Shown here in pieces: positions 16,941 to 24,675 of a stretch of DNA of 38,120 nt. Position 1 is the first letter of the stretch, and every line of letters starts with the position of its first letter. The notes under the pieces are model-generated. The model did no database searches. It worked only from the letters and a program-made list of their open reading frames with translations, and had not been told where the DNA came from. A program made the translations under genes and the position numbers. Origin of the DNA: Alphaproteobacteria bacterium (GTDB lineage: Bacteria > Pseudomonadota > Alphaproteobacteria > UBA9219); NCBI GenBank assembly GCA_013289265.1, contig JABDAH010000013.1, forward strand, positions 1-38,120. The letters run 5' to 3'.

Positions 16941-17846
16941 GTGGCTTTTATTGCAGGTCTTGATATTGGCGGAACAAAAATCGCCGGTGCTGTTTTCGAC
17001 GAACGGTACAATGAAATCGCGCAGATTGTCGCACCCACGCCAAGCGATTATGGCTCTTTCCTAAAGACATGTGTCAATATAGTCGAGCAACTGGACCAAA
17101 AATGTGGACAGAAGGCGTCTTTGGGTGTGGGAGTGCCCGGCTCTATCGACCAAAAAGCAGGCACTATTCCTTTTGCGGCTAATACTCCCGCTCTTTCTGG
17201 CCAGCCTTTACGTGATGATTTAGCAAAAGCCTTGAATCGCTCGGTACGCTTGGCGAATGATGCCGACTGCGCTGCCTTATCAGAGGCGACTGACGGTGCC
17301 GGGGCAGGGTATCAAACAGTCTTTGGTCTAATTATGGGTACAGGCGTGGGCGGTGGCTTTGTTGTTAAGGGGCAGATCGTCGAGGGCCCTAACGGCTTAA
17401 CCGGCGAATTCGGTCATATAGCCTTGCCATTCCGCGAGGTATCCGATGGGCCCGTAGTTACCTGCAGTTGCGGCCAAACAGGTTGCATCGATAAATCAGT
17501 CAGCGGCCTTGCGCTGGCGCGGCTTTATAAAATGATGACCAATAAAGAAGCCGATGCTTTTGAAATTGATACACTCGCGCGGCGCGGCGATGTCGAAGCC
17601 ATCCGTGTGCTGGATAGTTTTTATACGACTGTCGCCAAAGCCATGCGGGCGGTCATCTATACGTTTGATCCAGAGGTGATAGTTGTCTGCGGCGGTTTAA
17701 GTGGCTTGCCTGGACTCTATAAAGAAGTAACCGAGCGTTGGGGCAAATATATCGTTGGCAAAAATCCCAAGACCCAGTTTGTTCCCGCCAAATATGGCGC
17801 TATGAGTGGGCTGCGTGGTGCGGCGTGGGTGGGAAAATCAACTTAG
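16941..17846 (+). CDS. ROK-family sugar kinase (possible N-acetylglucosamine kinase)
   Basis: ROK kinases phosphorylate hexoses or amino sugars in the cytoplasm. From the GTG at 16941 the 301-residue protein begins MAFIAGLDIGGTK, placing the phosphate-binding motif at residues 8-13. A purine-rich AAGGA lies 7-11 bases before this GTG, whereas the upstream in-frame TTG (16902) would add 13 non-homologous residues. It has the LANDADCAAL catalytic-Asp region, GTGVGGG, the GEFGHI histidine and the zinc motif CSCGQTGC. After that motif comes Ile-Asp where the ROK signature has a Glu. NagA is encoded nearby, so a GlcNAc or ManNAc substrate is an inference. The stop overlaps the convergent MAPEG gene by 4 bases. 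Confidence 0.85.
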   Translation: MAFIAGLDIGGTKIAGAVFDERYNEIAQIVAPTPSDYGSFLKTCVNIVEQLDQKCGQKASLGVGVPGSIDQKAGTIPFAANTPALSGQPLRDDLAKALNRSVRLANDADCAALSEATDGAGAGYQTVFGLIMGTGVGGGFVVKGQIVEGPNGLTGEFGHIALPFREVSDGPVVTCSCGQTGCIDKSVSGLALARLYKMMTNKEADAFEIDTLARRGDVEAIRVLDSFYTTVAKAMRAVIYTFDPEVIVVCGGLSGLPGLYKEVTERWGKYIVGKNPKTQFVPAKYGAMSGLRGAAWVGKST

Positions 17847-18373
17847 ATTTCAAAAATAAAGTGCACACACAGCATGAGTAACATCAGCACAGTCGGATAA
17901 AAAGTAAGACCAAAACCAAACGCCCGTCCAGCAGCCCCAGACTCATATCCTCGCCAGAAGAAAAGACGGCCCAAAAGAAAAAAGATTGCCGACACAATGA
18001 TAAGGCCTTGCCATTGTTGTGGCATTGATATGGTCCATATCAAGTAAGTTAAAACTGCGAGAACAGTTTGTTCCAAGGTATTTTGCAATGTGGCGCGGTA
18101 GATTCTAATTTTTATTGTTCCGGCTGTTAATCCTGCGCCGTCTATGTCATCTGGCGAATAAAAGCGGTAATTACCGACTAGGCCGACATTTACGGCAAGA
18201 CAGATTACCGGAAGCAAACACCATTTGAGCATCGCCCCAAAAAGGCCGTTTGACTGATCGGGGATAGAAAAAATATATGGATATAATTTGACCGCAACGA
18301 TGAATCCCGTGATCGTCGTGAGAAGTGCTGGAGCAGCTCCGCAGACAACACCTTTTTGTTTGTCGCTTAACAT
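17843..18373 (-). CDS. MAPEG-family membrane protein
   Basis: The 176-residue integral membrane protein has four to five hydrophobic segments (APALLTTITGFIVAVKLY, CLLPVICLAVNVGLVG, VLAVLTYLIWTI, LIIVSAIFFLLGRLF, FYPTVLMLLMLCVHFIF). The segment RIYRATLQNTLEQTVL matches the conserved helix of the MAPEG (membrane-associated eicosanoid/glutathione metabolism) family, and GRLFFWRGYESG...RAFGFGLTF fits its C-terminal motif. Bacterial MAPEG proteins are mostly of unknown substrate, some with glutathione transferase activity. It lies 21 bases downstream of nagA on the same strand and may be co-transcribed. The family call is fairly sure; the function is not. Confidence 0.72.
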   Translation of the reverse strand: MLSDKQKGVVCGAAPALLTTITGFIVAVKLYPYIFSIPDQSNGLFGAMLKWCLLPVICLAVNVGLVGNYRFYSPDDIDGAGLTAGTIKIRIYRATLQNTLEQTVLAVLTYLIWTISMPQQWQGLIIVSAIFFLLGRLFFWRGYESGAAGRAFGFGLTFYPTVLMLLMLCVHFIFEI

Positions 18374-18394
18374 AACAAAGACTCCCCACAGTAG

Positions 18395-19528
18395 TTAAAT
18401 CAATACTGATTTCAGCTCTAATTCTGGGCTAAACGCCAGTACATCCGCCACATAACCCGGCAGTAACTTACCGAAGCGATCGCTCACGCCGAGAAATTCG
18501 GTAGGATAGGTGGATGCCATGCGCAGCGTTTCTTCGAGGGGAACGCCAACGACATTCACGCAGTGCCGCACCGCATCCAGCAGCGTGATGGCTGATCCCG
18601 CGAGCTTGCCCTCATGATTGACACAGCGGCCATTGGCGACATCAATTTTCTCGTCGTATAGTCCAAAGGATTGCGGATCATCAGTTGCGGCGGGCGCCAT
18701 CGCATCGCTGACCAGAAAAATCTTTCCGGGTTTGGCTTTTAGCGCGAGCTTGGCCATTTCAGTCGGCACATGAAATCCATCCATAATCATGCTGCACCAA
18801 CTTCCCGGTTCTTTTAGGGCTGTATCCGCTGGAGTTGCACCCCCTTCGCTCGGTTTGCCCATGCCGTTGAACAAGTGTGTGAATCCTGTTGCGCCAGCTT
18901 CAATTGCCACGTGAATTTGTTCCGGCAACGCATTGGTATGACCTAGAGATATAATTGCGCCCTGTTTATGTAAGAGATGAATAGTTTCCTGTGATACATT
19001 TTCAGGCGCTAGGGTAATCAGCATGATTTCACCCGATTCCGGCTTATAAAGCCGCAAATCCTCGGCGCTTAGGGGCCGGATGTAATCAGCTTTATGCACG
19101 CCGCGGCGCTCCAGCCCCAGATGTGGGCCTTCCAAATGAATGCCGAGAATAGAAGGACAAGTTTGGCGGGCAAGACGCGTTGCAGCCAAAGCCTGCATCG
19201 TAACTTCGGGCCGGTCCGTTATGCAGGTCAGCAGCAATCTCGTGGTGCCATAGTGCCCATGGGCTTTAGCGATAGCTTGGCAGGCTTCGGCCGTAGGCGT
19301 ATTGTTAAGCTGAATATTGCCACCGCCGTTGACTTGCGCATCAATAAAGCCGGGAACAAGCAGAAGGCCGGGGTAATGGGTGCTCGCGGCATCGGCGGGG
19401 ATTTTGGAATTGGTGACGATATCCAGAATTTTGCCATCTTTTATCAGTAAAGCATGACCTTCCACCCAAGTATCGCCGGTAAAGATCGTAGCATCGCAGA
19501 GGGCAGTCAGGATATTTGTGTGGGACAA
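18395..19528 (-). CDS. nagA: N-acetylglucosamine-6-phosphate deacetylase
   Basis: NagA converts GlcNAc-6-phosphate to glucosamine-6-phosphate in amino-sugar and murein recycling. The protein has the amidohydrolase layout: PGFIDAQVNGGGN (the variant N-terminal motif of NagA), HLEGPHL with the metal-binding Glu, SLGHTNA and THLFNGM with the two metal His, DGFHV, and the catalytic Asp in VSDAMAP. The open frame extends to a TTG at 19606, which would overlap the divergent yfgM-like gene. I prefer the TTG at 19528, about 377 residues, because NagA homology starts there and GGAAAA precedes it. The exact start is uncertain. The ROK kinase two genes away could supply its substrate. Confidence 0.88.
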   Translation of the reverse strand: MSHTNILTALCDATIFTGDTWVEGHALLIKDGKILDIVTNSKIPADAASTHYPGLLLVPGFIDAQVNGGGNIQLNNTPTAEACQAIAKAHGHYGTTRLLLTCITDRPEVTMQALAATRLARQTCPSILGIHLEGPHLGLERRGVHKADYIRPLSAEDLRLYKPESGEIMLITLAPENVSQETIHLLHKQGAIISLGHTNALPEQIHVAIEAGATGFTHLFNGMGKPSEGGATPADTALKEPGSWCSMIMDGFHVPTEMAKLALKAKPGKIFLVSDAMAPAATDDPQSFGLYDEKIDVANGRCVNHEGKLAGSAITLLDAVRHCVNVVGVPLEETLRMASTYPTEFLGVSDRFGKLLPGYVADVLAFSPELELKSVLI

Positions 19529-19582
19529 GGCTTTTCCATTCGTCGCTTGCACTATCTTTGTCCGTCCACTATGAAATAGCGC

Positions 19583-20233
19583 ATGACTGAGCACAACATT
19601 TTTCAAGAAATCCAGGAAGATTTAGAGCGCCAGAAGCTGGAGGCGCTATGGGGCCGTTACGGACCTCTAGTTATTGCCGCGGCAATAGCCATTGTTATTG
19701 GCACAGCTGGCATAACCGCGTGGCATTCATGGCGTATCGACAAGAATCAGCAGGCGACAGCTGAACTGATGGCGGCGCTGAAACCGGCAGCCGGCGACGA
19801 TACCAAGCAAATTGATGCCTTGCAGCTGTTCGCCAAAAAAAATCAGGGCGCTACACAGGCTGTTTTGGCTGAATTGCACGCTGCCGCTTTAGCCGCCCAA
19901 AACGGTAAACAGGATCAGGCCGTTCAGATCTATGACACGATAGCTAAAGACAACAATGCCGATCCAGCCTTCCGCCAATTGGCAGACCTTCTATCTGTAC
20001 GCACGCAGCTAGACACCGGTAACACCGAAGAATTGCAAAAGCGTCTGCAGGTTTTGCAGGGTGATAAGGCGCCGTGGCATTTTACGGCTATGGAATATTC
20101 GGGTTATTTGGCATTACGCGCAGGCGATAAGGAAAAAGCCAAGAAAATATTCGCTGATCTGTCGCAGGATGCCGGCGTACCGCAATCGCTCAGTACGCGC
20201 GCCGCCGATATGCTGCGCTACGTTTCAGAGTAG
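19583..20233 (+). CDS. YfgM-like TPR membrane-anchored protein
   Basis: YfgM-type proteins are inner-membrane-anchored periplasmic TPR proteins that work with the SecYEG translocon and envelope chaperones; in enterobacteria the gene also sits beside bamB. The 216-residue product starts with a short cytoplasmic helix (IFQEIQEDLERQKLEALWGRYG), has one transmembrane segment (LVIAAAIAIVIGTAGITAW), then helical repeats rich in Ala/Gln/Leu, including GDKEKAKKIFADLS near the C-terminus. It is 5 bases upstream of bamB, so the two are probably translated from one message, with der following. Confidence 0.8.
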   Translation: MTEHNIFQEIQEDLERQKLEALWGRYGPLVIAAAIAIVIGTAGITAWHSWRIDKNQQATAELMAALKPAAGDDTKQIDALQLFAKKNQGATQAVLAELHAAALAAQNGKQDQAVQIYDTIAKDNNADPAFRQLADLLSVRTQLDTGNTEELQKRLQVLQGDKAPWHFTAMEYSGYLALRAGDKEKAKKIFADLSQDAGVPQSLSTRAADMLRYVSE

Positions 20234-20238
20234 CTATC

Positions 20239-21576
20239 ATGCAAAGCTGCACAACAAATAGACGTGCTTCACTTATAGCGCTGTTGTTGTGCATGGTTTT
20301 TCTGGCGGCCTGTACCGATAGTGAAAATAAAATCGGCACTTCAGTTAAGGGCGAGCGTTTTGCTGTCATGGCTAATTCCAAATCCATTTCAGCGGATAAA
20401 GATATCGCTGGGCAGAAGCCTGAGCTTTCTGACCTGATGCTGAACGCCAGCTGGCCGCAAGCTGGCTATGATCCTACCCATGTTATGCCAAATGCCAATC
20501 TGGCTGATAACCCGCAGGAAATCTGGCGCTCGGACATCGGTGCCGGATCGGATTCCGATTTTAAATTGCTGGCCCGCCCTGTTGTTGCTGATGGCCATGC
20601 CATTACAATGGATGCGCAAGGCGTTGTCTCGGCTTTCGATGTGAAAAGTGGCGAACGGCTCTGGCAGTTCGATACAACACCGCCTGACCGTGATGAAAAC
20701 GCTATTGGCGGCGGTGTCGGCATCGACGGCGATACCGTTTATGCCACAACAGGTTTTGGTGAAATCCTCGCCCTGAACGCGACTGACGGCAATGTGCGCT
20801 GGCGGAAATTATTTGCTAATCCCTTGCGGGCTGCACCGACAATTAACAGCGACCGTGTTTATGTTGTGAGCATCGATAACCAACTGCAGACTTTGGACGC
20901 TCGTACGGGCGCGGCACTGTGGCACCATAACGGCATCGCCGAAAGCGCGACCTTGATGGGCGCATCCAACCCCGCCGTTGTCGATGATAACATAGTCGTT
21001 GCCTATAGTTCTGGTGAAATTTTTAATTTGCGTGCTGAAAATGGCCGTTCTTCCTGGAGTTATGGCCTGACAATGCCGACCCAAGTCGGCGCATTGCCAG
21101 CGATTGCAGATATCCGCGGTCTTCCCATTATCGATAAAGGCCGCGTCTATGCCATCAGCCACAGCGGACGTATGGCGTCGATTGATTTGCGTACAGGCGA
21201 CCGAGTTTGGGAAAATGATATCGGCGGCATTAATACGCCTGCGATTTCCGGCGACACTATTTTCGTGCTGTCGAATGACGGGCAGTTGATCGCCGTTACC
21301 CGTGACAGTGGCCAGGTTTTATGGGTGCAGGAATTGCAGCAGCGCGAAGATCCGGATGATCATGACTCCGATCCTGTTTATTGGGCCGGGCCAGTTGTTG
21401 GCGGCGGCAAGCTGTGGTTGACCAATTCGATGGGTGAGCTCGCCAGTTTTTCCGTGCTTGACGGAAGCCCGCTCAGCCATATCGATATTGGTGCGCCCAG
21501 TTTTATTCCGCCTGTTATTGCGGATAACGTCATCTATGTCGTGACGGATAACGGCCATCTCGTAGCGTTACGCTGA
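20239..21576 (+). CDS. bamB: Outer-membrane assembly lipoprotein BamB
   Basis: BamB is the beta-propeller lipoprotein of the BAM complex that inserts outer-membrane beta-barrel proteins. The 445-residue product opens with a lipoprotein signal ending in LAAC (Cys at about residue 26). It is then built of PQQ-type repeats such as VVSAFDVKSGERLWQFD, ILALNATDGNVRWRKLF, LQTLDARTGAALWHHNG, MASIDLRTGDRVWENDI and LIAVTRDSGQVLWVQEL. An eight-bladed propeller is expected. Length and neighbours (yfgM-like before, der after) are as in many proteobacteria. The stop is one base from the der start. Confidence 0.93.
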   Translation: MQSCTTNRRASLIALLLCMVFLAACTDSENKIGTSVKGERFAVMANSKSISADKDIAGQKPELSDLMLNASWPQAGYDPTHVMPNANLADNPQEIWRSDIGAGSDSDFKLLARPVVADGHAITMDAQGVVSAFDVKSGERLWQFDTTPPDRDENAIGGGVGIDGDTVYATTGFGEILALNATDGNVRWRKLFANPLRAAPTINSDRVYVVSIDNQLQTLDARTGAALWHHNGIAESATLMGASNPAVVDDNIVVAYSSGEIFNLRAENGRSSWSYGLTMPTQVGALPAIADIRGLPIIDKGRVYAISHSGRMASIDLRTGDRVWENDIGGINTPAISGDTIFVLSNDGQLIAVTRDSGQVLWVQELQQREDPDDHDSDPVYWAGPVVGGGKLWLTNSMGELASFSVLDGSPLSHIDIGAPSFIPPVIADNVIYVVTDNGHLVALR

Positions 21577-21577
21577 T

Positions 21578-23227
21578 ATGACCTTTACCATCGCCATTGC
21601 AGGCCGGCCTAATGTCGGCAAATCCACTTTGTACAACCGTCTGGTCGGCCAGCAAATGGCGCTGGTCAGCGACGTGCCCGGTGTCACGCGCGACTGGCGC
21701 GAAGGCGAGGGGACGCTTTTTAATCTGACATTCCGCTTGCTGGATACCGCAGGCCTGGAAGACGTCCGCGCCAAAGGCAGTCTTGCAGCGCGTACGGCGG
21801 AACGCACCAAACAGGCACTCGATCAAACTAATGTTATCCTTCTCGTGGTCGATGGCCGCGCAGGTTTAACGCCCGATGACAGGACCATCGCCCGCGAAAT
21901 TCGTAAAACCGGCAAGCCCATTATTCTGATCGCCAACAAATGCGAAGGCGCCTATTTGCCCGAAGCTTTCGATGAGACAACTGCACTCGGTTTCGGCGAC
22001 CCTATTGCCGTCTCCGCTACGCACGGCGAAGGATTGATGGAATTGCATGCGGCCTTGCTGCCTTATGTGCCGGAAGAAAACCGTGTCGAGCAGCAAGATA
22101 CGCGTCGACGTAAAGCCAAGCCCAAGGCCCCACCCGTCACTGGTGTAGAAATTGTTACCCCGGACGGCAGTATTCCGTCCGAAGAAATGCCGCCTGTTTT
22201 TGAAGGCGACGATGCGGAAGAAGAAAAACATCTGCTAGTCGCCGTCGTGGGACGACCCAATGCCGGTAAATCGACGCTCATTAATGCGCTGATCGGCGAG
22301 GACCGATTGCTCACGGGACCAGAGCCCGGCCTCACGCGGGATGCCATCCCTATTAAATGGAATTTTAACGGCAAGCCCGTACGGCTGGTCGATACCGCAG
22401 GTCTTCGCAAACGCGCGCGTGTAACAGAACATCTGGAGAAAATGAGCGGCCATGAAACGATCCGCGCCATTCGTTTAGCCCATGTCGTTGTATTGGTACT
22501 GGATGCCAATCAACCTTTCGATAAGCAGGACCTCATCATCGCGCATCATGTGATTGAAGAAGGCCGCGCCCTCGTCATCGCCATCAATAAGTGGGATACG
22601 GTGAAACAGAAAGCGGCGGTAACGAAACTCATCAACGAAAAAGCTGAAGTATCGCTGGCGCAGGTCGCAGGCGTGCGGATGATTGAAATGTCAGCGCTGA
22701 AAGGCGAGGGGCTTAATCACCTGATGAAAGCCGTGATGCAGACCTATGCGATCTGGAACAAACGCATTTCGACCGGGCAGCTCAACCGCTGGCTGGAAAA
22801 GATGGAGTTCGACCATCCGCCGCCAATCACTTCAGGCCGCCGTATCAAACTGCGTTACATCACGCAGGTAAAAAGCCGCCCGCCGACATTCTCGCTCTGG
22901 GTGAATAAGCCCGTTGATCTGCCTGAAAGCTACAAACGCTTCCTGACGCATGGCCTGCGCGATGTGTTCGATCTGCACGGCGTGCCGATCCGCTGGCAAA
23001 TGAAGAAGAGCGAAAACCCCTATCTAGACGACAAACGCATTGATCCCGATCAGAAGAAACCGCGCCTTGGCAAAAAACGCCACGATATGAATCAGATTAA
23101 ATCAAAGCCTACGCATAAAAACGCGAGCAAAAAACCGGTGCAAAAAACCGGTAAAAAGAAAAAGGGCAAAGCCCTCAACCTCCGTCTCGGCAAAAAAGCA
23201 CGCGCGAAGAGTATGGGGAGAAGGTAG
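21578..23227 (+). CDS. der: Ribosome-assembly GTPase Der (EngA)
   Basis: Der is a double-GTPase needed for maturation of the 50S subunit. The 549-residue product has two G domains, with P-loops GRPNVGKS (residues 9-16) and GRPNAGKS (225-232) and matching DTAG and NKxD-type motifs in each. A KH-like C-terminal domain follows (PPPITSGRRIKLRYITQ, then PTFSLWVN). It is longer than usual. An acidic/Pro-rich linker separates the G domains, and a tail of about 65 residues after NPYLDD is packed with Lys and Arg (for example KKPVQKTGKKKKGKALN). That tail is likely an rRNA-contacting extension. It is the last gene of the yfgM-bamB-der group. Confidence 0.97.
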   Translation: MTFTIAIAGRPNVGKSTLYNRLVGQQMALVSDVPGVTRDWREGEGTLFNLTFRLLDTAGLEDVRAKGSLAARTAERTKQALDQTNVILLVVDGRAGLTPDDRTIAREIRKTGKPIILIANKCEGAYLPEAFDETTALGFGDPIAVSATHGEGLMELHAALLPYVPEENRVEQQDTRRRKAKPKAPPVTGVEIVTPDGSIPSEEMPPVFEGDDAEEEKHLLVAVVGRPNAGKSTLINALIGEDRLLTGPEPGLTRDAIPIKWNFNGKPVRLVDTAGLRKRARVTEHLEKMSGHETIRAIRLAHVVVLVLDANQPFDKQDLIIAHHVIEEGRALVIAINKWDTVKQKAAVTKLINEKAEVSLAQVAGVRMIEMSALKGEGLNHLMKAVMQTYAIWNKRISTGQLNRWLEKMEFDHPPPITSGRRIKLRYITQVKSRPPTFSLWVNKPVDLPESYKRFLTHGLRDVFDLHGVPIRWQMKKSENPYLDDKRIDPDQKKPRLGKKRHDMNQIKSKPTHKNASKKPVQKTGKKKKGKALNLRLGKKARAKSMGRR

Positions 23228-23241
23228 TTCGGTCTTTGAAA

Positions 23242-23284
23242 TGGTGGCCGATAGGAATTGAACCTACGACCCCGTCCTTACCAA
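23242..23284 (-). repeat. Displaced 3' half of tRNA-Thr (left att site)
   Basis: This is the tRNA-Thr sequence from the anticodon loop through the T arm and acceptor to the CCA, on the minus strand, with no 5' half. It is identical to the intact gene over 38 bases (23247-23284) and then lacks two acceptor bases before the discriminator. It cannot fold as a tRNA. Just past its inner edge, CCCCGTCCT (23270-23278) and AGGACGGGG (23293-23301) form an inverted repeat around the crossover, as expected of core integrase sites. Confidence 0.8.
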
Positions 23285-23311
23285 CGTCAATCAGGACGGG
23301 GGTTTATTCAC

Positions 23312-23398
23312 TTAAAATGCCGTTTTCTTTGCGTTTCTGTATCCTTTTTTATCAAAAACCTTTATTTTCTCCCATGTTTTACTCTCATGGACTCCCAT
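23312..23398 (-). CDS. Possible 28-residue peptide or gene remnant in left arm of the element
   Basis: A short open frame encodes a Lys-rich peptide beginning MGVHESKTWEKIKVF. It ends TAF at a TAA. Its start overlaps the repeated CTCCCAT motifs. It may be a decayed gene end or chance. I can see no ribosome-binding site that argues strongly for translation. Confidence 0.2.
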   Translation of the reverse strand: MGVHESKTWEKIKVFDKKGYRNAKKTAF

Positions 23399-23399
23399 G
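23369..23399. repeat. Left arm-type motifs, three direct copies
   Basis: CTCCCATG at 23369-23376, CTCTCATG at 23382-23389 and CTCCCATG at 23392-23399 occur in the same orientation at 10-13-base spacing. They mirror a similar trio near the other end of the element. Such paired clusters are what arm-type binding sites of a tyrosine recombinase look like. Confidence 0.55.
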
Positions 23400-23479
23400 A
23401 AACTATTTTAACCATACTGGCAGTGATTGGCAGATGATATAATGCTGAGGGGTTTTTGCGAATACATATTGGATAATTT

Positions 23480-24454
23480 ATGCCCACACCTTCTGAAGCA
23501 GATCAATGGTTGGAGCCTATTAAAAGGCGATCACATGCATTCGGCATCCCATTCAGTGTGCTAACGGCTGATCATGTAAATAATGTTTTTGATCCCGGCG
23601 GCTTGGAGAGATCGGCACAAATAGCAACCGTTATTGAACGTTATGAATATTATTTGGAAGAAAAATTTGGTCATTTAGAATTTTTCAGAGCGCCCCACAT
23701 TATCAATATGCATCTTGTTATGCAGATGTCTGGGGAGAAGCCTTTTGCAAATCCACTCTATCATGTGAACGACATTCAGCGGGCCTTGAAAGGTTCAGAC
23801 TCTATATCTCCTATCGGGATCGTTGTTCATCCACCGGGCGATCATCATACAGGACATCACTTTTTGTCTCAGTTTACGCGCGCACCACATTCATGGTTGG
23901 CCACTTTTCCTGCTGCCGAAAAAAATTGGTTCCTCATGCAAACTGCGCATGAGCTTGGTCATGCTAATGGAGGCGATGAAGTCATGGCTGATGCCTGTGG
24001 CGCCTTAGCCTTTGTAGAGCTAACCGGCCAACCAGATTTTCTTATGCAGTGGTATAAGGCGCGGGTCTGCAAGTGGCTATTTAATCCGGAAGGACATGAC
24101 TTGACATGCGCAAAAGTCATTGAAAAAATCCATGATAATATTGAGCGCGGTTGGAAACCCGGATGCAGTATGACTTCACGTCAGTTGCTTGATGTTGCCA
24201 GAGATATCAAAGCGGATACCCAATTCGATCAGGCGCTGCATGCGGAATTTAAAGAACAATTTTTGTCGGAATTAAAAACTGGTGTTCCTATCGAAGCATT
24301 TATAGAAAAACACATTAGAGATTTTACCGCTCTTGAACCTGTAATGACTTTGATGAGATGTTGTTACGCAGGAAATGCCGATCCTTTTGGTGAACCGGCC
24401 AGGTATGACAGAGGCAATGCTGTGGCTGCAGATCGGTTTCCTTTTGGAAGCTAG
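23480..24454 (+). CDS. Predicted zinc metallopeptidase, cargo of the tRNA-Thr element
   Basis: The 324-residue product has a zincin motif HELGH at residues 157-161, with E167 and D171 in the following helix (GGDEVMADACGALAFVE). This fits an HExxH plus downstream acidic third ligand. A His-rich stretch (GDHHTGHHF, about 120-128) precedes it. There is no signal peptide and no membrane segment, so the protein is probably cytoplasmic or exported by another route. I do not recognise the family. The start ATG at 23480 follows GGATAATTT. It is the only real gene in the integrase-less element, so it may be a defence, toxin or host-interaction factor; that is speculation. The reading frame is clear and the catalytic motif is clear. 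Confidence 0.75.
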   Translation: MPTPSEADQWLEPIKRRSHAFGIPFSVLTADHVNNVFDPGGLERSAQIATVIERYEYYLEEKFGHLEFFRAPHIINMHLVMQMSGEKPFANPLYHVNDIQRALKGSDSISPIGIVVHPPGDHHTGHHFLSQFTRAPHSWLATFPAAEKNWFLMQTAHELGHANGGDEVMADACGALAFVELTGQPDFLMQWYKARVCKWLFNPEGHDLTCAKVIEKIHDNIERGWKPGCSMTSRQLLDVARDIKADTQFDQALHAEFKEQFLSELKTGVPIEAFIEKHIRDFTALEPVMTLMRCCYAGNADPFGEPARYDRGNAVAADRFPFGS

Positions 24455-24467
24455 GTTTGAGAGTTTA

Positions 24468-24498
24468 CTCCCATGGGTTCTCCCATTTTTACTCCCAG
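24468..24498. repeat. Right arm-type motifs, three direct copies
   Basis: CTCCCATG at 24468-24475, CTCCCAT at 24480-24486 and CTCCCAG at 24492-24498, all in the same orientation with a regular 12-base period. They lie between the metallopeptidase stop and the tRNA-Thr 3' end, matching the trio at the left end. Confidence 0.55.
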
Positions 24499-24546
24499 AA
24501 TTATTAAAGAAATTCGCCTCAGAAAAACTAACCCCTTGAAAAAAAC

Positions 24547-24621
24547 TGGTGCTGCCGATAGGAATTGAACCTACGACCCCGTCCTTACCAAGGACGTGCT
24601 CTACCCCTGAGCTACGGCAGC
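24547..24621 (-). tRNA. tRNA-Thr (anticodon GGU)
   Basis: The minus strand folds as a cloverleaf: acceptor GCTGCCG pairing with CGGCAGC, D arm GCTC/GAGC, anticodon stem CGTCC/GGACG enclosing TTGGTAA (anticodon GGT), T arm GTAGG-TTCAATT-CCTAT, discriminator A and an encoded CCA (24547-24549). It is intact even though an element is inserted at its 3' end, which restores the gene. A T-rich stretch follows the CCA and may terminate transcription. Confidence 0.95.
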
Positions 24622-24675
24622 ACAAAGTGGAGGGCGGTTTTTGCCATAGGCGGCGGGATAGTGCAAGGAACTCCT

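Larger units (their letters stand above)
23242..24591. mobile_element. Mini integrative element at tRNA-Thr (no integrase)
   Basis: A 38-bp perfect direct repeat (23247-23284 and 24554-24591) bounds about 1.3 kb. The right copy is the 3' half of an intact tRNA-Thr gene, and the left copy is a displaced 3' end of the same tRNA. The repeat stops exactly at the edge of the anticodon loop, the classical crossover place of tyrosine recombinases that use tRNA genes. Each end carries three copies of a CTCCCAT-type motif resembling arm-binding sites. The only sizeable gene inside is a predicted zinc metallopeptidase. No integrase or excisionase is present, so this is either a remnant or a satellite moved in trans. 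Confidence 0.75.

Noticed and set aside
23242..23310. A second tRNA-Thr gene
   Set aside because: Only the sequence from the anticodon loop to the 3' end is present; the 5' half, D arm and acceptor partner are missing, and two acceptor bases are lost. It is a displaced fragment.
24272..24625. Minus-strand open frame over the tRNA-Thr 3' region and the metallopeptidase end
   Set aside because: The RSSGVEHVLGKDGVVGSIPIGST part is a translated tRNA and the rest is the antisense of the metallopeptidase gene.
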